A DNA stretch of 64,000 nt from Pachyseris speciosa. Taxonomy: Eukaryota; Cnidaria; Anthozoa; Scleractinia; Pachyseridae. The translations under genes were made by a program, and so were the position numbers. The first letter of the stretch is position 1; each line of letters begins with the position of its first letter. Under the pieces are notes generated by a model. It was not told the origin of the DNA. It was given only the letters and a program-made list of their open reading frames with translations, and made no database searches. Location: positions 817,001 to 881,000 of the forward strand of contig JAEMWC010000280.1 in assembly GCA_016490735.1 (NCBI GenBank). Reading direction: 5' to 3'. Of this stretch, positions 9,926 through 19,805 are shown piece by piece.

Positions 9926-10310
9926 CACAAATTATGTGGTCAAGTAAGCTGAAGCCACTCAAAAGGCACTAAGGCCACAAGGTAGCGGGCATTACCCCTT
10001 AAATCTACCAAAGCAAAGATTGATCCCAAGCATTAGCAGCCATGGACAGCTGTTTCAGCCTTTTTAGGCCTCATCAGCATGGCATAGCTAATGCTCAGGC
10101 TCAAGTACCCACATATCAATAAAACAAGCAATGAAAACGTAAAGCTTGTGGGATGTGGCTGGAGTGACAAGCATACTTCACAAATTAATGTGATCAAGTA
10201 AGCTGAAGCCACTCAAAAGGCACTAAGGCCACAAGGTAGCGGGCATTACCCCTTAAATCTACCAAAGAAAAGATTGAGCCCAAGCATTAGCAGCCATGGT
10301 CAGCTGTTTT
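9921..10310 (-). mobile_element. Retrozyme (hammerhead-ribozyme non-autonomous retroelement), about 1.5 units
   Basis: Two direct copies of a roughly 254-base unit lie head to tail. Copy 1 runs 9,921 to about 10,173. Copy 2 starts near 10,174 and is cut at about 10,310 by the poly(T) (minus-strand poly-A tail) of the LINE. The copies are nearly identical over their shared part. The minus strand of copy 1 holds a complete type I hammerhead core. Tandem hammerhead units of a few hundred bases are the hallmark of metazoan retrozymes, which spread through circular RNAs. It lies exactly at the broken edge of polB. Confidence 0.7.
10030..10094 (-). ncRNA. Type I hammerhead self-cleaving ribozyme, apparently intact
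   Basis: On the minus strand the conserved core CTGATGA (complement of 10,071-10,077) and GAAA (complement of 10,053-10,056) are both perfect. Stem I pairs GCATTAGC with GCTAATGC and CCATG with CATGG around an internal loop. Stem II is GGCC with GGCT closing a TAAAAA loop. Stem III is the self-complementary ACAGCTGT, so helix III has no real loop, as in other animal hammerheads that work best as dimers. The cleavage triplet GTC is in place, with predicted cut between 10,045 and 10,044. In copy 2 the triplet is altered to GAC and the rest is truncated. Confidence 0.7.
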
Positions 10311-10589
10311 TTCTTTTCTTTTTTTTTTTTTTTTTTTGATAAAATTTATTTACACAACGGCCACGGGGTCGTTGATAAAAAGAGCAAATACAATACAATA
10401 TGACGACGAACGCAAAAAGAAAATCACTAATTACAAAAGATCAAGTTGAAAATGACAATTGCATAATTAGTACACCAATTAAAGCAATCGAGGACATCAC
10501 TAATTAAAGGACAACACTAATACGTGTTAAAAGAAAAATTGCAGAAACCTTACAAGAATATGCTCTGAGAGAGGAAGGAGGATTACAAC

Positions 10590-13500
10590 CTACAAATTAA
10601 AGACAATCTCGTTATCTGCATCGACAGAGCAAATAATATTATTAGTGGACCAAAAAAACCTAACTCTGTCAAAAGCATCACAGCGGATACGCAATTTGAC
10701 ATCTTTCATAATCATATCAATGATGGCGCGAGAATCTAAAACGTTATTTCGGAAAGTCGCTAGGGTTCGGGTTCGCCAAACAAAAAACAAGATTGAAGCA
10801 ACTAAATATTTAAAGATAGGAAGAGTAGGGGAAGACAGAGCATCAGAGAGAGGAAAGAGAACAGAAGAAAAGGATAACACAGAAGGAGATCCTCGAAGAC
10901 GAGAAAGAAAGGGAACAAAATAATTCCAGACCCGGATCACTCTAGGACAGGAAACAAAACAGTATTCAGAAGTTTCCTTGCGCGAGCACACAGCACAACA
11001 ATCAGAACTAATATAACCCCAGGATTTAAGAATGGACCTGACACTAACTGCATTATGCAACAGAAGCCATAAGACATCATTTTTGCGATTTTCAATTAAC
11101 TTAAGGCGCGATTTGCGCCAAACCGAGGTCCACCACTCTATGGGACAGCCCACAACAGACCTCCACAAGCCGGCACACCTAAGCGCAGCACGTGGGAAAT
11201 CAAATTAAAGGAAATAAATTTCCTTACAAGAAAGATCGTCAGGTAACGCACCAAACTTATCAAATAGCTGCTGGAAAATGTTTAGACATCTACGGTAAAA
11301 AAAAGAAGGCTCCGATGAAGACGGAACCAGATTCGAAGCAAAAGCAAATCGCGCGTCAAGTCTTGCTAGGCGATTCCCGATAAAATAACGGGCCAGATAA
11401 TGCCATTTCTGGCCACCAAAATTATCGCGGAGACTACAAAAACAAGACAGATGAAGACTAACACATTTAGAACGAAAGTCAACAACGTTTAAGCCACCAA
11501 GTTCGATAGGCGCGCAGCAACGCTGCCGACTGACGCTCTCCGTTTTACCTTTCCACACAAAAGACCATATGAGACGATGAAAACGATCACAAACCCAATT
11601 GGCAGGCGCGATTATTTTGGCCACGTGTCAAAACCGGGTAGCGCCAAGTACATTAACAATCATTGCACGGCCTGAAAAAGACAGCTCTCTCTGTTTCCAT
11701 AACTTAAGAACAGTTTCTAGTTTGTCAAGCTTCGATTTCCAGTTATCCGACTCGACAGATACTAGGCCATTTGAAAAATAAACCCCTAAAATTTTCATTT
11801 TCGATACCCAATTTAAACCAAAGGGAGAGGCGCCATTCGTTCTCCACCGCCCAAGCCACATAGCCTCTGACTTGGAGGAGTTGAGCTTGGCGCCTGAGCC
11901 CAGTTCATACTTACGTACAACACGCAAAAGATGACAGAGAGAAAGCTCGCTTTTAACAAAATTAGTGGCATCATCGGCGTACTGGGAGATTTTAAATTGA
12001 AGACCCCCAGCTCCGGGAAGCCGGAAGCCCTCGATTTGCTTACATTTCCTGATTTGAGTTGACAAAACCTCCGATACCAAGACATAAATAAGGGGAGACA
12101 GGGGACAACCCTGCCTCACTCCCCTCTCAAGGAAAAGGGCGTTAGTGAGATTGCCATTACAGATAATACGTGAAAAGACATCATTATAAAAGAGACGCAC
12201 CCAGCGACAAAAGGAAGGACGAAAACCAAATTTAGAAAGAGTGCACATAAGAAAACCATGGTCAACGCGATCAAAAGCTTTTTCTTGGTCTAGCGTAACA
12301 AGAATGCCAGTTTCATTAGTTTTGTCAATCATATCGAGTGTATCACGGATTAACTGTAAATTAGAATAAATCGATCTTCCCACTACGCCGCACGTTTGAT
12401 CGTGATGAACAATAGAACTCATCACCGGTCTTAAACGCTCTGTGATTACCTTGGATGCCAGTTTATAATCTGTGTTTAGGAGAGATATTGGACGCCAATT
12501 TTTCGGCAATCGCCTATCATTCTTTTTGTACAGCAAGCGCAAGAGGCGCTCACGCTGGCTGTCAGTTAGGACCCCCAAACGATAGTTTTCGTTAAGAACT
12601 AAAACTAGAATGTCGCCCAAATTATCCCAGAAAGACAGATAAAATTCAGGCGGAAGACCATCAGACCCAGGCGATTTACCAGTCTGAAGGCCTTTCAGGG
12701 CAGAAAAAAGCTCATCTTACGCTATTTCACCCTCACAGCTTTCGTGTTCAATTTCCTTTAAGGAAAATTCAAGGTCGTCAATTATTTCAGCTTGAATCTG
12801 TACGTCAAGATCATCTTTGGTGAAAAGATTTTTATAAAAGTCGACAAGAATAGACTCAACATCAGACTGTGACGTTTTCTCCACACCATTTGAATCGAAG
12901 AGACAATCAAACGAATTCTTCTCAGCTCGCTTTTGCTCGAGCCGAAAGAGATTCTGAGTTGGTTTTTCACCTTCCTCGATCCATTTGGCACGTGAGCGAA
13001 TTTTCGCGCCCTCCGCCTCCGGTAATAGGAGGGACGAAAGGGCACTTTCGAGGTCTCTTATTTCAGAATGGTCACCTTGTGAAAAGGCATGCTTGGCCCA
13101 GATTAAACGTTTAGTCAAGCGATTACGTTCGAGATTGGCAATTTTACGCTTACGATAAGAAAAACCAATGCATGCGTTGCGGATAACAAGTTTTAAACTA
13201 TCCCACCATTTCCCCAGAGAATAGAAATCAGCAGTACGACCCTTGTGACTATTAATGAGCGCTGACAATTCACGCTTAAAGTCTACATCAGACAAAAGGG
13301 CAGTGTTAAATTTCCAAATACTGTTTCGAGGACCAGGGCGATTATCAACAGACAGATTTAAAACAACAAAATCATGGTCCGAAAAAGGACACGGTAAAAC
13401 TTTGTTTAAGCAAACGTATTTCACTAAACTTTGAGAAACCAAAAGACGATTAAGGCGCGATGTCTGAGAACTGTTAGCCCAAGTAAAGGAAATTCCACGA

Positions 13501-14060
13501 GGATTTTGTTTACGCCAAATGTCAACAAGTGAGCAATCAGACATGAAATTACGAAGAACACGTTTATCAGGCAGGCGATTTTCAGAGCAATGCAAGCGAT
13601 CAAGAACATTATCAATACAATTAAAATCGCCAGCGATCAGACGAACAGGAGAAAGAAAAATAGGAATGTAATCCTTCGAAGAAGGCCCTGCGCTCAGAAA
13701 CGGTATTTGGAGCGTAAATGTTTACAATGTTAAATTTGTGTGACCCCAAAAGCACCAATGCACTAATAACTCTGCCATCAGAATCAAAAAAATATCGAGA
13801 AATCTTGGCCTGGAATCTAGGAGAGACACGCAAGCCAACACCGGCCGACCGGCCGACCGGCCACTCCCAAAAGACCAGAGACAATCACCAGACCATTTCC
13901 CCGCAATTTTATCAGCTTGTAATTTGCAAGAGATATGAGTCTCCTGTAATAAGACAATATCAAAATCAGCCCGAGACAATTCGTGTAATGCTAGATCACA
14001 TCTAGCGGGGGTAATTAACCCCCGAGCATTTAAGGTGGCATTGGCGCTAATGGCGACCCC
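10590..14060 (-). pseudogene. LINE ORF2: AP endonuclease plus reverse transcriptase (Tx1/L1 type)
   Basis: The endonuclease begins with LNARGL and FDIVLLQETH (about 13,950) and includes a late SDHDFVVL motif (about 13,370). RT blocks follow: NWRPISLLNTDYKLASKV (about 12,460), FDRVDH (about 12,260), GVRQGCPLSPL (about 12,110) and YADDA (about 11,970). A Cys-rich C-terminal region (CCAVCSRKETSEYC, about 10,990) precedes the stop at 10,590. Disruptions are a frame break at 13,841-13,866 in a GACCGGCC micro-duplication and nonsense codons near 12,718, 11,630 and 11,205. Otherwise the frame is open, so decay is light. The protein would nick target DNA and prime reverse transcription there. Confidence 0.85.
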
Positions 14061-14065
14061 TCCTC

Positions 14066-15545
14066 TTACCCACTAAGACGCATCATCAGAGTCAGATTCA
14101 GAGTTATTGCTGTGATCTCGCTCACGGGTTCTTGATCTATGACGGCTATCATCCCTATAGTAATCCCGCTCGCGACGGCGATCGCGATCCCGATCGCGGT
14201 CCCGCGTCGAAGCACGGTCGTACTAACGGTCCCGGTGTCCATCGTGTTCACGATCATACTCACGGGACTCGCGTGGGCGATCGCGAACCCGCTCACTGTC
14301 CAACGATGCATCAGCATTTTTTCGAGAGTTTCTTTTACGATCTTCCTTCTGATCATCCTTCCTCTTTTCTTCTTCCTTCCTCCTGTCCTCTTGCTTCCTT
14401 TCCTCTCTCTTCCTCTCCCTCTCACTCTTCTCGGGTGCTACAGTCGCACTATTCATCTCGCTGAGCCTTTTTACCACTGGAATTCAATTGACTAGATGCC
14501 TCGCCCGACGCGGCCCCCGCAGCGCGAATAGCCTCGACTTGTTCCGGCGAACGCGAGGCCACACTCGCGTACGAGGGCGACACGGCCGGTTGGGAAATTA
14601 CGGTGGCCGGGAAAGTTATGGTCTTCGCAACATCAGCGTATGATGAATTGGAAGGCTGAACGTCAATGTTTGCACTGTACAACAAGAATGGACAATCCAG
14701 GGCGGGATGCTCATTCGAACGGCAAATACAACACCGAGTAGACTCCTCGCAATCCTCCATGCGGTGTCCAGGTTTCTCACAATTGAAACAACGAACAGAG
14801 GAACAACTCGCGGCCAAATGATCAGAGTCCCCGCAACGACGACAGGTCTTCGGTTGACCTGGATACCAGATACAAATTAACTCGCCTGCAATAAAAACAG
14901 TGGACGGGATGTCAATCTGAAGGCGCATTCGAGCAGTACGAATCCCATTAAAAATAGAAGACGCAACTCTATCTCGACGAAAAGAAAAAACCTTTCCGTA
15001 CGCCGAAAGCCGCCCAATTAAAATCGTATCCGGCAATTCGGTCGTAGCTTCGAAAACTTTAACAAGCACCACTTTCCTTTCACAATCCCCCAAGAAAACT
15101 TGGCAACCATTGATCCAAACTTCTTGAAGGCCGAGGGCAACATTTTTAGCGTCACTAGATTCAAAGGACACAATCCACGTGATGTTTGAAGCGCGGCGCT
15201 GTATCGAATTAATCGTGTCAATGTCCAGGCCCGCTTTGTCAAGCCCTTGTAGAATGTCTTGGCTAGAGCATAGGGTGTCTATTTTGAAGTACAAAGATAA
15301 CTCCTTCTTCAGACGTACACCATTTTTTCCAAACGACCACGTGTTGCCGGGGACTTTAGTAAAACGAGCCCCGCTTGCATATAAATCCTGCAAAACACTC
15401 GGTGCAGGAACGAAATCTTCTCGTTCCTCAGCCTCTGGGGACTTGGACCCCTGGGAAGTATTGTTTTCCTCGGAAAATAAGACTGGCGTTTCGGCGGCAA
15501 CATCACCATCCGGATTCTCATCCGCTTTCGCATTCTCATCCGGTT
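14066..15545 (-). pseudogene. LINE ORF1: CCHC zinc-knuckle RNA-binding protein with RS-rich tail
   Basis: The frame from about 15,545 to 14,449 carries an RRM-like region and then three closely spaced zinc knuckles (CRRCGDSDHLAASC, CFNCEKPGHRMEDC and CCICRSNEHPALDC, about 14,840-14,690). Beyond 14,449 the protein probably continues in another frame as a long Arg/Glu/Asp/Ser-rich tail (14,477-14,066), so one frame break is likely. It would coat LINE RNA. By chance the frame is continuous with the polB N-terminal half, creating one 786-codon ORF across the insertion junction. Confidence 0.75.
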
Positions 15546-17351
15546 GATTGGCTCCTCTTACCTTCGACATGACCTGCATCAGATGATGAGCATCGTATCC
15601 TTTCAGGTTGTGGAACACGACAGGAATGGGGATGGTCTTCGCGCTGATTCGCAGCTTCTTGTTGCACTCGTCGTGAGCCGCGCCACGGAAGCGCCCTGTG
15701 ATGTGGCAATGATCCTTGACTGCGTCTCTGACGTTTTTGCGAATTAATGGCTCTGCACAGAAGAAACACATTTGCTGGGGCTTGTCATCTTTTGGTTTTC
15801 TTTCGGCTTTGGGCCCAATGAAGTTTCTTTGTGCTTTGTAACAACAGGTTTTGTGGCTTTGCCCGCTGTAGTTGCCTGTGTTGTTGTCCCACACGCCAAC
15901 TGAGACGAGAAACTCTGGTTTGATCAGGTTTTCGTTGCAGATGTGCCATTTTGTGGCGTTTTTTAAGCTCAGCCAGTCGCGGTTTGTCATTGTGAGCGGT
16001 TTTGGTGTTTTCAAAGTTTCCCGGATTTTTCTTTCCAAACGCAACAACCTTTCGAGAAACTCTTCCAAAGCGTTTTTGTCACCGTCACAGCCTTTTCTGT
16101 ATTTCACGACTAGGCAGCTTTTGCCGTCGCTTCTGACAAAGGTCAGAGCAAAACCACATGCTGTGTGTTTGTCTGTTTTTTGCGTGCAGGCTGTTCTTTC
16201 GCGTTTGGCTTCGCGAATTATTTCAATCAAGGCTTCTAAGTCGCCATAAATCACAAAGGGGACTTTTTGTTGTTTGAAGAAGTTTTGAAATTTCAAGGTG
16301 GTTTTGCCTTTTTCGGGGATTTCATTTCTTGTCGGAGTGCCATTCACACCGTTGCAGTATTTCCATTGGTTGGCAAGAATCTTTTCTGTTGTGAAGCTAA
16401 TCAGGCACATTGTGCAGAAGTGTATTTTATGTCCATGTTTTGTTTGGTCATGAAGCAGGGCTGACAACCTCTTTACAAAGCAATAATGGGTTCTTTCACC
16501 GTCATGAAGGAGCATCAAGTTTGTTCTTTGGACGGTTTTATCTTTTGTGCTGATCCTGAGAACAGTCACATCGTTGTTTTCCCACCCAAACACGTTCAAT
16601 GCAATGGTGGGGTTTTGTTTTTCGAGTTTCTCAAGTTGTTTCAGTGGTTTGGGAAGAATGATAACGTCCCAGTTGATGCCGTCTTCTGTTGGATACTTGC
16701 TTGGTCTTTGTGCGTCTTTTTGTACAGGAAACATAGCTGCTGTCAATGCCCACTTCAAACATTCGTTGGCTCTGTTTTGCACATTGATGATTGCCTTTTT
16801 TGCCGCCAACTTCTTCGGGGTTGGAATGAATGTGCCGCCTCTAAGTGGCTGGTATCTGGCGACGTTGACATAGGCGATCGAGATTCTGTCAATTGCCCAT
16901 CCAGAGCCTCGCTCTGACCAGCTGTCGATTTCCCCGTTTATCCGGTCGAGAAATTGGTCGTATCTTTGCCCGACGTCCTGGGCAAGGTTTGCTCCCCTTA
17001 AGACGTGGGTGTCTCCTTTGAAATAATGTCTCTGGTTTCCAATTCCATTTGCCCTTCTTCGTTTCTGATTTCGCGGTTTAAGTAAATCTCCATCCCGAAA
17101 GAAACCTTGATGTTGCGAAGAGCTCGCGTTTCGCTTTCCAAGACCTGAAGGGCTTTGTCTTCGAAAGTTTCAACGGAGAAGGCCTGAAGGTTTCTCGCCG
17201 CCTGGCAGTCTGGATTGACGTCCATTCTCCAGACATGGAGCCAGTATTAGAAATCCGTGGCCGAAACACTGAACTCGTCCCAAAGCCCTTCGGGGGCGGC
17301 TTGGCCGTAGAACTCGTGGAGGACTTCGTCCCCAATGCGTGCAGCGGCCAT
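15546..17351 (-). pseudogene. polB: Protein-primed DNA polymerase B, N-terminal half (element A)
   Basis: The start is taken at 17,351. An in-frame stop lies near 17,247, with frame breaks near 17,000 and 16,810. The long clean stretch 16,809-15,546 shows the exonuclease I region (IYGDLEALIE, about 16,245), a Cys/His segment (KDHCHITGRFRGAAHDECN, about 15,690) and an exonuclease II-type block (HNLKGYDAHHLM, about 15,600). It stops at the LINE junction. This is the proofreading domain of a Polinton-type PolB. The gene's 5' end lies only about 75 bases from the palindrome at 17,426. Confidence 0.8.
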
Positions 17352-17425
17352 GCTTTTTGTACCCTTCACACGCTTTTCTCTAAAAGGGGTGGTGGTGTAG
17401 CGCAAAGGCTATATCTTTGTTTTAA

Positions 17426-17601
17426 CACACACATGTATAGTGCCGGTCCTGGTTCGCAGCAACAGAGTGCCTCATTCAGTTATATCAAACCCTTAAAAGT
17501 GTAAATTACGCCTCCAGGAGTAATTTACACTTTTAAGGTTTGATTTAACTGAATGAGGCTCTCTGTTGCTGCGCCAGGACCGGCACTATACATGTGTGTG
17601 T
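17426..17601. repeat. 176-bp near-perfect palindrome between elements A and B
   Basis: Arms of about 82 bases (17,426-17,507 and 17,520-17,601) are about 95 percent complementary, differing by two substitutions and two small indels. The core reads GTGTAAATTAC, then a 10-base spacer, then GTAATTTACAC. The outer ends are a CA/TG dinucleotide run next to ATGTATAGTGCCGG. It could be a foldback MITE or the junction of two Polinton terminal inverted repeats, since the right arm begins AGTAATTTACAC and Polinton ends start with AG. I cannot decide between these. Confidence 0.75.
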
Positions 17602-17886
17602 GTGGCAAATTTATCCCATATGTTAGTCTGAGTGTTTCATTCGACAAACGGAGCTAGCTGACGGCTTGCGATCCTCGCGCAATGTTACTTTAAACAAATA
17701 ATAGGAGTTGTAACTGGTCAGGGCATAAAAAAATCTTTCAAAAATACAAGTTCATACAGAAATCACATTATTAGAAAATTATTAGAAATCACATTATTAG
17801 ATTTCAAAATTTGGAGACCCATATTGATAATTACTTAAGAAAATGATTATAAAATACTATTATATATAAAACAAATTTTTCACCAA

Positions 17887-18024
17887 ATGAAAACGATTCG
17901 GAGCGACCATCACAAGCTTGGTAGTTATGAGCTTAATAAAGTGTCACTGTCTTGCTTTGATGATAAACGCTTCATTCATGACAACGGTTTGACAAGCTTT
18001 GCTTACGGGCATTATAAAATATAA
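17887..18024 (+). pseudogene. polB: C-terminal fragment of a second DNA polymerase B (element B)
   Basis: A 45-codon open segment on the plus strand ends at TAA 18,022-18,024. It contains ELNKVSLSCFDDKRF, then DNGLTSFAYGH close to the stop. That is the characteristic end of Polinton/adintovirus PolB proteins, and the element A polymerase ends in the same style (KRWITEDGVNTLAFGY) just before its stop. The orientation is opposite to the element A gene, so it is a remnant of a different polymerase. Everything upstream is lost or unrecognisable. Confidence 0.55.
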
Positions 18025-18843
18025 AAGTCTTACTGAGTCTTGGTTTCTTCAACAATTGGCTCGGCGACTTTTCAGCTGTCTCAAAGTAAGCGGCATGTTT
18101 CACAGATTCACACCCAAACTTTGAAAGTTTCACAGAACTTTATACAATCTGGGAAAGAGTCACAAATTTGTTCACCACTTGTGAAAAATTTTGTGTAATC
18201 ATTTGATTGGATTAAAGACATCGCATGACATCACTTCCAAGGCAATCAACTGAAACGTGTTAATGATAGCTAGATGCTTTCGAAACTTTATCAGATTTTT
18301 TATCAGATGGGTAAAATTATCAGATTTGTTATCAGCTGGTAAATTTATGGGCAAATTCTGATTGGCTAAGAAAAATCACACGACTGTCTCATGACCAGTA
18401 ATGACGCACTTCCTCGGGAAAGCCCCTGTTTCGGAGAATTGTGGTGATTTCGAATGTGATTATTTAAGCGCACTTCAATTTTTGAAAGCATATAGTTTCC
18501 TTTATTTTTAGACCTCCAAAAGGGAGTAGTTATAGAGTTGGCGTTGAACCAGATACGTTTTGCAAAACTGATCTGGAACCGCCAACTCTCTAACTACTGT
18601 TAATAATTAATACCCTATAGATTTTCAGCACTTCGGTATACAAAACAGTGCAAATTAAACTTATTTTACGAGAAACTAGTACATTTTGTAACAACTGTAA
18701 CAATTATGCATTCTTACGACAATTCAATACTGTGAATGTAACTTTATTTAATACACTCCATTTATGTTCCCTTTTGGGTCGGGGTCGTTCTATTATCCGT
18801 AAAGTTATTGCTTAGGCACAAAAAATGAATGCAGCGTCTGCTG
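18025..18843. other. Non-coding left flank of element B
   Basis: I see no coding frame here. The stretch is AT-rich, with ATTATCAGATTT-type repeats near 18,290-18,340, the TATTTAAGCGCAC motif at 18,461-18,473 and a stem-loop at 18,523-18,598. It probably held element B promoter and intergenic sequence or further decayed repeats. Confidence 0.4.
18523..18598. repeat. Imperfect inverted repeat / stem-loop
   Basis: The arms AGTAGTTATAGAGTTGGCG and CGCCAACTCTCTAACTACT-type sequence pair with a few mismatches. Inner ACCAGAT/ATCTGG pairing surrounds a palindromic GTTTTGCAAAAC-like loop. It could be a tiny MITE or a structured RNA. No tRNA boxes are visible. Confidence 0.5.
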
Positions 18844-19216
18844 TCATAGGGAGCTCCTGAAGATTATTTCTGCTAATGCCTCTATTTGCTGTACATGGCT
18901 TCTGATTTCCTCTGCACCCTCGTTCACGAACAGACTGTATGAAGTCAGCACATCAATTGCGGATCCGACTTCGCTTGCAGTGGGTTTCACACGGTAAGAA
19001 AAGCTAAAGGAATATCTCAATGGGCATCCGTGGCAAGTTATAAGAACCACAAATTCGGGTTATCGGGGTAAAGTTCGAGTTCGTGGGGTTTTCGAGTTAT
19101 CCGAGTTCGAGTTAACCGAGTTAAAATCACTGAAAAGTTGGGTCCAATCCAAGGGAATTGAGACTCAGTTCGAGTTACCGGGGGAGTTCGAGTTATCTGA
19201 GTTCTAGTTACCGGGT
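18844..19216 (-). mobile_element. Internally deleted Tigger/pogo-type DNA transposon
   Basis: The minus strand starts near 19,216 with CAGTAGAAACCCGGTAAC next to a TA dinucleotide. A run of GTTCGAGTTA-like short repeats (19,065-19,210) follows, typical of Tigger terminal repeats. The adjoining frame 19,050-18,844 ends with a helical block (SAIDVLTSYSLFVNEGAEEI) like the C-terminal tail of Tigger transposases. The DDE domain is absent, so the copy is a deletion derivative. It truncates the element B gene fragment at 19,237. Confidence 0.45.
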
Positions 19217-19236
19217 TTCTACTGTATATCTTTTTT

Positions 19237-19389
19237 ATGCATGATTACTTTCAAGCTGTTTCTTCTGAAGCCTGGCCGCTGAAGGAAGAAATCCTGAAAC
19301 GTCTTCTGCCGGCTTTCAAACAAATTCATTCAGAAACCCGACGACGCGCGAAAGAAAGATTCAACAAGTGGTGGATCACACCAGGGTGA
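19237..19389 (+). pseudogene. 3' fragment of an element B gene, 5' end lost
   Basis: A 50-codon frame begins at the transposon boundary and stops at 19,387-19,389. It is rich in charged and aromatic residues (WPLKEEILKRLLPAFKQIH then RFNKWW) and reads like genuine coding sequence. It converges on the minus-strand gene ending at 19,376, overlapping by about 14 bases. I cannot name the gene. The upstream part was probably removed by the Tigger insertion. Confidence 0.35.
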
Positions 19390-19805
19390 AACAGTTGTGG
19401 TATTTGCCTTCTATTCTATCTGGGATTTCCATGCAATGATCGCTGATGAAGTCGTCGACCATTTTCAGCCTGTCAACCTTTCATTGAAAGGTTCGCCTGT
19501 GAGATAGAATCGAATAGCATCAAGGATTTTTTTGTACTCAATTCTGGCGAAGTTGGCCTTTTCAGCTTTTTTGTCGTATTGTTTGAAGGTTGCCACACCC
19601 TTGACAACGAGCCCGAAACACGTCAAAGCAGCAAACACAGCGGGGTTCAAAGTGATGCAACCGTTGAAGTTATGATGGCTTTGCCTGCCACAATGTTGCA
19701 AAGCAGATATCTTCTTTGAAAGGTGTGATACAGCTTCTCGTAGCCGTAATGTTTCTTGTTGTAGTAAGCATACATATATTTTTCAACATCACGATCGTCT
19801 AACAT
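19376..19805 (-). pseudogene. Hypothetical element B protein with hydrophobic segment, frameshifted
   Basis: The start ATG at 19,805 follows the fibre gene stop directly (TAG ATG). The first 43 codons are charged and Tyr-rich. A frame break near 19,680 leads to a hydrophobic segment (LNPAVFAALTCFGLVVKG) and a basic helical stretch. Another break near 19,465 leads to a C-terminus with DDFISDHCMEIPDRIEGKY and a stop at 19,376-19,378. The product would be about 140 residues. Function is not recognised. Its position directly after the fibre gene suggests co-transcription. Confidence 0.45.

Larger units (their letters stand above)
10311..15545 (-). mobile_element. Tx1/L1-clade LINE inserted in polB, 5'-truncated
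   Basis: The element lies on the minus strand from the polB junction near 15,545 to a poly(T) tract at 10,311-10,337 that marks its 3' poly-A tail. ORF1 has three CCHC zinc knuckles and an RS/ERD-rich tail; ORF2 has an AP endonuclease and reverse transcriptase. The 3' UTR (10,338-10,590) has no ORF. No 5' UTR is seen, so the copy is probably truncated at ORF1. Few inactivating mutations make it younger than polB's other damage. Confidence 0.85.

Noticed and set aside
14449..16809. A 786-codon ORF read as one multidomain gene
   Set aside because: The N-terminal part is polymerase B and the C-terminal part is LINE ORF1. The join coincides with an insertion junction, so it is not a natural gene.
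16486..16917. 143-codon plus-strand ORF
   Set aside because: It is antisense to the clear PolB exonuclease domain on the minus strand.
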